This document shows, one piece after another, positions 1-6,161 of a DNA stretch of 23,794 nucleotides. The position numbers and the translations under genes are program-made. Each line of letters starts with the position of its first letter. Positions within the stretch are counted from its first letter, which is position 1. Source of the stretch: JACCWM01 sp040393065 (GTDB taxonomy: Bacteria > Myxococcota_A > Bradymonadia > Bradymonadales > Bradymonadaceae). The notes under the pieces are model-generated. The model made no database searches and was not told the DNA's origin. It saw only the letters and a program-made list of their open reading frames with translations. The DNA is taken from positions 1 through 23,794 of the forward strand of contig JBEBUW010000071.1 in NCBI GenBank assembly GCA_040393065.1. The letters are read 5' to 3'.

Positions 1-2
1 CA

Positions 3-137
3 CACCACCCGGTTCTACGATCGCCATCGCACCACCCGGTTCTACGATCGCCATCACACCACCCGGTTCTACGATCGCCATCGCACCACCCGGTTCTACG
101 ATCGCCATCACACCACCCGGTTCTACGATCGCCATCG
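3..137. repeat. 27-bp tandem array, 5 copies
   Basis: Five head-to-tail 27-bp units share the core ggttctacgatcgccatc. The last base of the unit alternates g/a/g/a/g, giving a 54-bp higher-order period. The array runs off the left edge, so the true copy number is unknown. The unit is a multiple of three and is open in all three + frames; one of them would read repeated PPGSTIAIA/T and stop at 173-175, just before the lipoprotein start. It could therefore be the 3' end of an upstream gene or an intergenic minisatellite. Similar arrays elsewhere in the window (5021-5319) are intergenic, which favours the latter. Confidence 0.9.
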
Positions 138-181
138 CACGAATTGGCGCGAATTGCCGCAAAGGAAAAAAGTAGAGAAAG

Positions 182-448
182 ATGATTGGTCGGGTTCTTT
201 TGAGCTTGGTTCTGGGGGTATGCGTGGTTGGTTGCACGCGGGTGGCGAAAGAGCCCGATCCGGCGCTGGTAAATCGTGCGATCGTGTGGGGAGAAATGCG
301 GGGGCGCGAAGCAGCTTTTTTTGCGCAGGAGATGACGATGATGCATCCCAATTCGGAACGCAGCCGGGAAGGGCGTCGCAGGCTGCTGGAGGTTGAAAAG
401 ATGCTTCGCGGCGAAAACTCGGTTGAGGAAGAAGAGGAGTTAGAATGA
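182..448 (+). CDS. small lipoprotein of unknown function
   Basis: An 88-residue protein with a short lipoprotein signal peptide: MIGR, a hydrophobic stretch, then the lipobox VVGC with the acylated cysteine at residue 18. The mature part is charged and ends in a run of glutamates. No family is recognised; the body (roughly residues 30-75) looks helical. The stop overlaps the ATG of the DUF423 gene by four bases (ATGA), so the two are probably translationally coupled. Only a weak purine-rich ribosome-binding site (gagaaag) precedes the ATG. It is probably anchored in the inner or outer membrane. Confidence 0.7.
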   Translation: MIGRVLLSLVLGVCVVGCTRVAKEPDPALVNRAIVWGEMRGREAAFFAQEMTMMHPNSERSREGRRRLLEVEKMLRGENSVEEEEELE

Positions 449-819
449 AGACATTTGCAATTTTGGGCAGTCTGATGGGAGCCATCGCGGTGGCGACTGG
501 TGCTTTTGGAGCGCACGGTCTGGCGAATCGCGTGGATGCTCGCATGATCGAGGTATGGGAAACGGCGGCGCGCTATCAGATGTATCATGCGCTGGCGATG
601 TTCGCGGTGGCCTGGCTTGTGACGCAGACGCAGGCGACTTCGGCAACGGTGGCAGGCTGGAGTTTCTTTGCAGGGACGTTAATTTTCTCGGGTTCCCTGT
701 ATATTCTGGTGCTTTCCGGCGTGAAATGGCTGGGGGCGATTACGCCGATTGGCGGAACGATCATGATTGTAGGCTGGATTTGCTGTCTGTTGGCGGCGTT
801 GCAGCTCGGTAATTCTTAA
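445..819 (+). CDS. DUF423 family integral membrane protein (YgdD/YwdK-like)
   Basis: A 124-residue, four-helix membrane protein. The N-terminal GAFGAHGL motif and the YQMYHALA motif around residues 44-51 are hallmarks of the DUF423 (UPF0382) family, and the length is typical. Hydrophobic segments lie at about 3-24, 46-63, 69-91 and 96-119. The biochemical role of the family is not established. The gene begins inside the stop of the preceding lipoprotein gene (ATGA overlap), suggesting co-expression. Confidence 0.9.
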   Translation: MKTFAILGSLMGAIAVATGAFGAHGLANRVDARMIEVWETAARYQMYHALAMFAVAWLVTQTQATSATVAGWSFFAGTLIFSGSLYILVLSGVKWLGAITPIGGTIMIVGWICCLLAALQLGNS

Positions 820-820
820 C

Positions 821-1003
821 ATGGCAGGGATAGGGAGAAAGGAAAAGCAAAGGCAAAAGGCGCGAAGCCGCAAATTATCGCGAAGGAAAGACAAAGTAAA
901 AGCACAGCAAAAGCGAGTGTCACGCGAAATCGTAGGCGATTTGGCATCCGGGGCTGTTGAACGAAAAATAACGAACGTATTGGAACATAAGGAAACTCGA
1001 TGA
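821..1003 (+). CDS. small Lys/Arg-rich ORF, doubtful gene
   Basis: A 60-codon ORF starting two bases after the DUF423 stop and overlapping the hutH ATG by four bases (ATGA). The predicted product is very basic (runs such as RKEKQRQKARSRK) with no recognisable domain. Its first half lies on a purine-rich sequence (841-925) that recurs at 8161 and 4972 outside genes, so the composition may reflect a dispersed repeat rather than selection on protein. The tight packing is the only argument for it being real. If translated it could mainly serve to couple hutH to the upstream genes. Confidence 0.3.
   Translation: MAGIGRKEKQRQKARSRKLSRRKDKVKAQQKRVSREIVGDLASGAVERKITNVLEHKETR
841..925 (+). repeat. 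dispersed purine-rich element, copy 1
   Basis: Begins ggaaaagcaaaggcaaaagg followed by cgcgaag. Nearly the same string begins at 8161 and a shorter form lies at 4972-5014. The tail (cgcgaaggaaagacaaag) has the same gcgaag/aaag texture. Here it sits within a short doubtful ORF; the other copies are intergenic. Confidence 0.6.
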
Positions 1004-2571
1004 ATATCGGTGAATACCCGTTGTCGCTGGAAGATATTGAAGCGGTTGCGGTAGGCCGTGAGAAAGTAGCATTGAGCGCAGATGCGGTGGAGCGCATCGA
1101 TCGTGCGGCGGATTTTGTGCGCGAAATGGCGACGAGCGGACGCGCGGTGTACGGGGTCACGACGGGTTTTGGTGCCAATCGCAACCAGGTGATCCGTGCC
1201 GAAGATGCGGAAACACTGCAGGAGCGTCTGCTGATCAGTCATGCCTGCGGGCTGGGAGCGCCGCTGGCGGTGGAAGTTGTGCGAGCCATGATGCTGCTGC
1301 GGATCAATGCGCTGGCGCACGGTAACTCTGGAATCCGGACATCGACCTTGCAGGTGCTCGTGGACATGCTCAACGCAGGCGTGCATCCGGTGGTTCCGGA
1401 GATGGGCAGCGTCGGAGCAAGTGGAGATCTGTGTCCGCTGGCGCATATGTGTTTGCCCATTATCGGACTCGGGGAAGTCGTGTACGAGGGCGAAACCCTG
1501 AGCGGTGCAGAGGGCTTTCGGCGCGCCGGGCTCACTCCCGTACGGCTGACATACAAAGAAGGGCTGGCGCTGCTGAATGGAACGCAGGCGATGACGGCGC
1601 TGGGTGTCATTACCGCACTCAACTTCCGGCGTCTTCTGGACTGCGCAGACATGATCGGCGCGATGAGCCTCGAGGCCGTGGCCGGACGGCTGGAAGCACT
1701 TGATCCGCGCATCCATGCAGTGCGCCGGCGTCCGGGGCAGATTCTGAGCGCGTCCAATATCCGCGCCGTGTTGGACGGCAGTGAGCTGGCCGGGGCTGAA
1801 CCCGACACGGTTCAGGGCAAGGTCGAGTACGTGCAGGATTCGTATTGTCTGCGGTGCATGCCGCAGGTGCACGGAGCCAGCCGCGATGTGTTGGATCATG
1901 TGATCGATATTTTGATGAGCGAAGCGAATGCGGTGACCGACAATCCGCTGGTGTTTGTGCCAGATGGATTGCAGGACGGCGCGATTTTGTCGGGCGGCAA
2001 TTTTCACGGCCAGCCGGTTGCGATGGCTCTGGATTATCTGAAAATTGCCATGGCCGAGATCGGGAGCATTTCGGAGCGGCGTTCGGCCAAGCTGACAGAC
2101 AAGTATTTCTCGGAAGGGCTGCCGCCGTTTCTGGTGAGCGAGCCGGGTCTGAACTCGGGCATGATGATTCCGCAATATGTCGCGGCCGCGCTTGTCTCCG
2201 AAAACAAATCCAGGTCGCATCCAGCCAGTGTGGATTCCATTCCGACCAGCGCGAATATGGAAGATCACGTCTCAATGGGCATGCACGCCGGCTTGCACGG
2301 ACATCGCATTTTAGAGAACGTGCAGCGCGTGCTCGGCATCGAGTATCTGATCGCAGCCCAGGCGCTGGATTTCCGCGCCGGATTCAAGCTCGGTGAGGGT
2401 ACCGCTAAGGCACTGGCCGCGCTGCGTGAACGGGTGACCTTTATGGAGCAAGATCGGGTGCTGTACCTGGATATCGAGTCTGCCGTGGACGTCGTGCGCG
2501 AGGGAATTCCCGGCGCGTTTTTGCGTGAACTGGCGGATATCGTGCAACCCGACGAGATCGAAGAAGGATAA
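1000..2571 (+). CDS. hutH: histidine ammonia-lyase (HutH; HAL/PAL/TAL family)
   Basis: Deaminates L-histidine to urocanate and ammonia, the first step of histidine catabolism, in the cytoplasm. The 523-residue length fits the family. The MIO cofactor would form from Ala140-Ser141-Gly142 in GSVGASGDLCPLAH. The N-terminal YGVTTGFG loop carries the catalytic Tyr. Ser80-His81 in LLISHACGLGAP and the EDHVSMG motif favour histidine over Phe/Tyr as substrate; PAL/TAL enzymes usually have other residues at both places. AAGGA lies 7 nt before the ATG. No hutU, hutI or hutG is nearby, so the rest of the pathway is elsewhere or the enzyme has another use. A strong terminator follows. Confidence 0.93.
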   Translation: MNIGEYPLSLEDIEAVAVGREKVALSADAVERIDRAADFVREMATSGRAVYGVTTGFGANRNQVIRAEDAETLQERLLISHACGLGAPLAVEVVRAMMLLRINALAHGNSGIRTSTLQVLVDMLNAGVHPVVPEMGSVGASGDLCPLAHMCLPIIGLGEVVYEGETLSGAEGFRRAGLTPVRLTYKEGLALLNGTQAMTALGVITALNFRRLLDCADMIGAMSLEAVAGRLEALDPRIHAVRRRPGQILSASNIRAVLDGSELAGAEPDTVQGKVEYVQDSYCLRCMPQVHGASRDVLDHVIDILMSEANAVTDNPLVFVPDGLQDGAILSGGNFHGQPVAMALDYLKIAMAEIGSISERRSAKLTDKYFSEGLPPFLVSEPGLNSGMMIPQYVAAALVSENKSRSHPASVDSIPTSANMEDHVSMGMHAGLHGHRILENVQRVLGIEYLIAAQALDFRAGFKLGEGTAKALAALRERVTFMEQDRVLYLDIESAVDVVREGIPGAFLRELADIVQPDEIEEG

Positions 2572-2605
2572 TTTCTTCGTATTATTTTCGTAACGACACG
2601 GACAT

Positions 2606-2636
2606 AAAAAAACACCGCACATTGTGCGGTGTTTTT
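2606..2636. terminator. bidirectional rho-independent terminator
   Basis: A 9-bp perfect stem, acaccgcac/gtgcggtgt, with a 3-nt loop, flanked by an A-run on the left and a T-run on the right. It lies between the converging hutH (+) and receiver gene (-) and can serve both. Confidence 0.9.
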
Positions 2637-2662
2637 GTTTATTCACGGTTTGTCAGCAAGAA

Positions 2663-2678
2663 TGTTTCACGTGAAACG
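2663..2678. promoter_or_regulatory. parS: candidate parS centromere site (ParB binding)
   Basis: The sequence TGTTTCACGTGAAACG contains the perfect 14-bp palindrome GTTTCACGTGAAAC and matches the widely conserved chromosomal parS consensus TGTTNCACGTGAAACA at all but the last base. On the minus strand it spells the last codons and stop of the receiver gene (R-F-T-stop). Chromosomal parS sites usually cluster near oriC, so the window may be origin-proximal. No parA or parB gene is in the window. Confidence 0.85.
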
Positions 2679-3041
2679 CTGGATCAGGGCGGGCAGGGCG
2701 GAGGCGATGGCAGGAAAGCCACCGTCTTTGGAAAGAGCCGCCTGAGCGCCACGGTCGCTAGCAATGGCATCGAGTGTGGCCTGGGGCTGGCCGGAAATGA
2801 TGATGATGGGCGTGGACTGCGCGGCGGGCAAATCGCGAAGGGCCGCGATGGTGTCCTGGCCGGCGACGTCGGGCAGGTTGAGGTCGGTGATGATGAGAGA
2901 AATCGGCGAGCTCTGCAAAATGTCCTGCGCACGGGCAAAGGTGGTGGCGGTGTGCGTCTGATGGCCTTCGCCCTGGCAGATCATGGTGAGCATCTGGAGG
3001 ATGAGTTCGCTGTCGTCGAGTAGAAGAACGTTCTGGGACAT
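2667..3041 (-). CDS. single-domain response regulator (CheY-like receiver)
   Basis: A 124-residue stand-alone REC domain. The acidic pocket is D9/D10 (LLLDDSE), the phospho-acceptor is D53 (IITDLNLP), the switch residue is S83 (IIIISG) and the conserved lysine is K105 (LSKDG). There is no output domain, so it should act by protein-protein interaction or as a phosphate sink. It starts 12 bp after the HPt-REC-REC gene, with an AGG-containing site overlapping that gene's stop, so the two are probably one operon and one phosphorelay. The stop codon lies inside the parS site. Confidence 0.9.
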   Translation of the reverse strand: MSQNVLLLDDSELILQMLTMICQGEGHQTHTATTFARAQDILQSSPISLIITDLNLPDVAGQDTIAALRDLPAAQSTPIIIISGQPQATLDAIASDRGAQAALSKDGGFPAIASALPALIQRFT

Positions 3042-3053
3042 GAGTTATAAACC

Positions 3054-4823
3054 TTAGAGATCACGACCGGATGTGAGGAGGTCGTCCATCATGGAAAGGA
3101 GTTTGCCGCCGGCGATTTCGCCTTTGATCAAATAGCGGTCTACACCGACGGTGAGGCCGCGTTCGCGATCTTCGTCGCCATCGAGGCTGGTGAGCATGAT
3201 GATCGGTAAATCCTGCAGCGTGTTCTGAGCGCGCACGGCCTGTGTGAGTTCGATGCCATCCATGCGCGGCATCTGGACATCGGTGATGAGCAAATCAAAG
3301 CGACGCCGTTGCAGCTGACGCAGGGCATCGTGGCCATCGTGGGCCAGGGTAATGTCGTACGGACCTTCGGAAAGAACGAAGGCAATACTGGCGGCCACGG
3401 TTTCGGTGTCCTCGGCGACGAGGATTTTCCAGGGCTGCGTATCTTTGCGAGGCGCGACGAAGGGCGCTGTTTTAAGGAGTTCTTCGACGCGCGTAACAAG
3501 CGCGCCGCCGCCGATGGCGCCTTTGATGATGTAATCCGTGGCACCGGCATCGAGCCCGGCCTGACGCGCCTCCGGTTCGGAAAGGCTGGTAAGCAAAATA
3601 ACCGGCAAATGCCGGAGCTTCTCGTCGGCGCGGATGACGCGCGTCAGCTCAAGCCCGTCCATGATGGGCATGGCCACATCACTGATGACCAGCGAATAAG
3701 GCTGCTCGCGCAGCATTTTCAGCGCGATCTGGCCGTCGTGCGCAACGTCCATCGCCACATCCAGATCGGAGAGAACAAAACCCACGCTGGCGGCAATGGT
3801 GTCGATATCATCGACGATCAGAATGCGTTGCTCAAAGGCTTCGACCGGGAGTTCTTCGACCGGAACTTCGCGGGTGGGCACTTCGGAAACTTCTGCGTCC
3901 GGGACAATTTCAGCCGGCATAGACAAGTCTTCTACGAGGCTTGCGACCACTTCGGGTTCGGGAGTTTCCGGGATACTGACATCCCCAACGGCTTCGCCGG
4001 TTTCTTCGACAACTTCGCTGCTTACTTCAATCGCTTCGCTGGCGGAACTCGCCGCGCGTCGCAGTACCGCGGCGGGCGCCGTGACGTTGGTCGGCGCGTC
4101 GACGGGCGGTGATTTTTCGGTAGGAACAAGCGCGGCCAGGCAGTGGCGCAGCTCGGCAACGATCGCGGCCGAGGCGGCGGCATCGACGCGAGCATCTTCG
4201 TTTTCGGCAGCGTCCCGCAGCAGCGCGTAGCCTTGCAGCAACGTCTTGGTGGGCCAGATACGGTCCTGCGCATCAATGCGTCCCATGGTTACGAGCAATT
4301 GTTCCATGGTACCGGCAAGTTCGGCGATTTCCTGCAAACCAAGCATGGCGGCGCCACCCCGGACGGCGTGCAGATGACCGGCGGATTGCTCCAGAGCCGG
4401 CGTGCTGGTGGCTTCGTTGAAGATCCCCATCATGGAGATGGAGAGTCCGGCGAGTCGTTTCTGGGCTTCTTTGCGGAACGCGGCGATGAATTGCTGGAGG
4501 CCGGCGAAGGGATTCTGAGCGCTGGCAGCCGGAGCCGGCTCCGGCCGGACGTTTTGTTCGGAAGATTCGGTGCTGGTGAGGTAATCGGCGATGCCTTCCA
4601 GACCGTGAAGAAGCGCCAGAAAATGCGCGCGCATCAGGTGCGCGCGCTGGTTTTCGGCAGCCTCGACTGCGGGCAGATTTTCGAGAATGGTTTCAAGACC
4701 ACGACCGACTTCTTGCAAGCCCTGTGCGAAAGAACCGGCTTCTGCAGCGAGCTGTGCGAGTCGTTTTTGAAGGGCTACGGCTTGCGACGTAAGATCGTGG
4801 ATATCTGGCGTGGGGGTTTGCAT
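3054..4823 (-). CDS. HPt-REC-REC phosphorelay protein without kinase domain
   Basis: About 589 residues. A helical N-terminal half contains an HPt-type motif HAVRGG, with H152 the likely phosphorylated histidine. An acidic Pro/Glu/Val-rich linker (about 240-330) leads to two receiver domains: REC1 with D338/D339, D382, T412, K434 and REC2 with E471/D472, D515, T545, K567. Both end in the unusual (D/R)Y(I/L)IKG sequence. There is no HATPase_c or CheW domain, so the phosphate source must be another kinase. An upstream in-frame TTG (4826) exists, but GGAAG sits 8 nt before the ATG at 4823. It likely relays phosphate to the downstream lone receiver. The arrangement resembles FrzE/CheA-type hybrids stripped of their kinase. 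Confidence 0.88.
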   Translation of the reverse strand: MQTPTPDIHDLTSQAVALQKRLAQLAAEAGSFAQGLQEVGRGLETILENLPAVEAAENQRAHLMRAHFLALLHGLEGIADYLTSTESSEQNVRPEPAPAASAQNPFAGLQQFIAAFRKEAQKRLAGLSISMMGIFNEATSTPALEQSAGHLHAVRGGAAMLGLQEIAELAGTMEQLLVTMGRIDAQDRIWPTKTLLQGYALLRDAAENEDARVDAAASAAIVAELRHCLAALVPTEKSPPVDAPTNVTAPAAVLRRAASSASEAIEVSSEVVEETGEAVGDVSIPETPEPEVVASLVEDLSMPAEIVPDAEVSEVPTREVPVEELPVEAFEQRILIVDDIDTIAASVGFVLSDLDVAMDVAHDGQIALKMLREQPYSLVISDVAMPIMDGLELTRVIRADEKLRHLPVILLTSLSEPEARQAGLDAGATDYIIKGAIGGGALVTRVEELLKTAPFVAPRKDTQPWKILVAEDTETVAASIAFVLSEGPYDITLAHDGHDALRQLQRRRFDLLITDVQMPRMDGIELTQAVRAQNTLQDLPIIMLTSLDGDEDRERGLTVGVDRYLIKGEIAGGKLLSMMDDLLTSGRDL

Positions 4824-4971
4824 CAAAACTTCCGAAAATTCTATGGCAGGTCGGGTTGGTGCAGAGGTGATTCCAGAGACAAGTTACGCTGCATCATACG
4901 GTGTCACGCAAAAATCGCAAAGGGAAAGGCGTGTCCCGCCTGAAGCCGCGCAGTCGCAAATGACAGGCGTT

Positions 4972-5014
4972 GCAAATGCAAAAGGCAAAAAGCGCACGCG
5001 AAGGCGCGAAGGAA
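4972..5014 (+). repeat. dispersed purine-rich element, copy 2
   Basis: A gcaaaaggcaaaaagcgcac core followed by gcgaaggcgcgaagg, closely related to the elements starting at 841 and 8161. It directly abuts the 17-bp tandem array. Confidence 0.55.
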
Positions 5015-5020
5015 ACGCAC

Positions 5021-5122
5021 AGCCGAGCCGTGAAGCCAGCCAAGTCGTGAAGCCAGCCAAGTCGTGAAGCCAGCCGAGCCGTGAAGCCAGCCGAGCCGTG
5101 AAGCCAGCCGAGCCGTGAAGCC
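5021..5122. repeat. 17-bp tandem array, 6 copies
   Basis: Six contiguous 17-bp units. Four read agccgagccgtgaagcc; units two and three read agccaagtcgtgaagcc. The period is not a multiple of three, so it does not encode a peptide repeat. It lies in the roughly 510-bp space between the HPt-REC-REC gene and the AgmX/PglI-like gene (4824-5336), which holds no credible gene. Confidence 0.92.
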
Positions 5123-5158
5123 GGACGAAGTCCGAGCGGAGCGCAGCGTCTGTTCTAG

Positions 5159-5177
5159 CCCCGCATGAAATGCGGGG
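5159..5177. other. perfect 8-bp hairpin between two tandem arrays
   Basis: ccccgcat-gaa-atgcgggg is a perfect GC-rich inverted repeat with a 3-nt loop. No T-run follows on either strand, so it is a poor intrinsic terminator. It separates the 17-bp and 30-bp arrays. Confidence 0.6.
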
Positions 5178-5180
5178 TGT

Positions 5181-5319
5181 GACGCGGCGCACCGCAAACG
5201 TGTGCAACGCAACGCGGCGCACCGCAAACGTGTGCAACGCAACGCGGCAAACCGCAAACGTGTGCAAGGCAACGCGGCAAACCGCAAACGTGTGCAAGGC
5301 AACGCGACGCACCGCAAAC
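5181..5319. repeat. 30-bp tandem array, 4 full copies plus a partial
   Basis: Units start at 5181, 5211, 5241 and 5271, with a fifth partial unit from 5301. The core is accgcaaacgtgtgcaa. Units differ at a few positions (gcgc/gcaa and acgc/aggc) in a pairwise order, suggesting successive duplication. There are no spacers, so this is not CRISPR. The array would read as a 10-residue peptide repeat in several frames, but the predicted peptides look like translated repeat rather than protein. Confidence 0.92.
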
Positions 5320-5336
5320 CGCAACCATTTCCAGGT

Positions 5337-6101
5337 TCAGGGCAGCGGATCTGTGGACAGAGCGTGCTCGACCCAGATGCGGTCTGCCGACTCGGCAGCA
5401 AACTGCGCGCTCTGGATGGCAGCGACGATGCAGCTTTCAAAAGCCATGTCGCGCAGGTTGTGATTGATGACGATGCGTACGTCCTCGAACGTGCCGCGGC
5501 CCTGGCCATCGCCCACGGCATAAAAGTTCACGATGACATGGCCGCTGACGTCCGGCGCCCGGGTGAAAATTTCTTCAAAGCAAAGTTCCGTCACCTGGTC
5601 CACGCGCTGGATGGCGGCGCGGCGGTCGGCATGCTTGAGAAATTGTTCACGCTGACGCGCTTCGGCAGCATCAATGATGGCGTCAATGCGAGCTTCTTCT
5701 TCCGGAGAAATCCTGGCCGCCCAGGGATTCTCTTGCGGATCTTCGGGCAAAGATTCAGAAAACCTTTCGGTTTTCTTGATGATCTCGGCGGAGGTTTCTT
5801 TGATTCTGTGAGGGATTTCCAGACGCGCAGCAGACTGTTGTTGCGCAGGAGCACTTGCTTGCGGAGCGGCTTCGGGAGGAAGCTCGTGCGCCGTCGATGT
5901 TGAAGAGGTGGAAGAAATATCCGACGCGGATTCCGTACTCTCAAACGGCGCAAAATCCGTGGACGCGGAAGCAGCTGCGGCACCGACAGATTTCTCGGTA
6001 GAAACTTCGTCTTCCGACGAGAGCAACAAGACGGCCGCCCCAACCACGATCAAAAGTATGAAAATAGCGGCAATTGAAATGCGTTGATAGTTTGCGTTCA
6101 A
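5337..6101 (-). CDS. membrane-anchored protein with AgmX/PglI-like C-terminal domain
   Basis: 254 residues: a short cytoplasmic start, one transmembrane anchor at about 9-27, a Ser/Ala/Pro-rich spacer (30-95), a charged helical part, and a C-terminal domain (about 170-240) with two cysteines, C174 and C224. The pattern Cys, Gly-x-Val-x-Val-x-Phe, Gly-x-x-x-Asp-Val, then Cys-Ile-x-x-Ala-Ile resembles the AgmX/PglI C-terminal (TonB-like) domain common in myxobacterial gliding and secretion proteins. The assignment is by pattern, not search. The start is TTG, with AAGGA 7 nt upstream, and no ATG precedes the anchor. It is divergent from the Ser/Thr kinase across only 60 bp, so the two may share control. 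Confidence 0.75.
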   Translation of the reverse strand: MNANYQRISIAAIFILLIVVGAAVLLLSSEDEVSTEKSVGAAAASASTDFAPFESTESASDISSTSSTSTAHELPPEAAPQASAPAQQQSAARLEIPHRIKETSAEIIKKTERFSESLPEDPQENPWAARISPEEEARIDAIIDAAEARQREQFLKHADRRAAIQRVDQVTELCFEEIFTRAPDVSGHVIVNFYAVGDGQGRGTFEDVRIVINHNLRDMAFESCIVAAIQSAQFAAESADRIWVEHALSTDPLP

Positions 6102-6161
6102 CAGGAGTTCCTTTAGACTGCGCGGTGCAGGAAGTACCTTATCCCAGGCAAAATTGGTTGA

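Noticed and set aside
679..2268. 529-codon open frame on the minus strand across hutH
   Set aside because: Antisense of a clear HutH with complete motifs; the predicted peptide is rich in His/Arg/Gln with no domain, typical of a GC-biased shadow frame.
3309..4112. 267-codon plus-strand ORF across the HPt-REC-REC gene
   Set aside because: Shadow of two receiver domains with intact catalytic residues on the other strand.
5181..5319. CRISPR array
   Set aside because: Repeat length (30 bp) is suggestive but copies are contiguous without spacers, and no cas gene is near. The same holds for the 27-bp array.
4884..5521. Open frames over the 17-bp and 30-bp arrays on both strands (for example with 10-residue peptide repeats)
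   Set aside because: The peptides are direct translations of tandem repeats; one array has a period not divisible by three, and no start signal or domain supports a protein.
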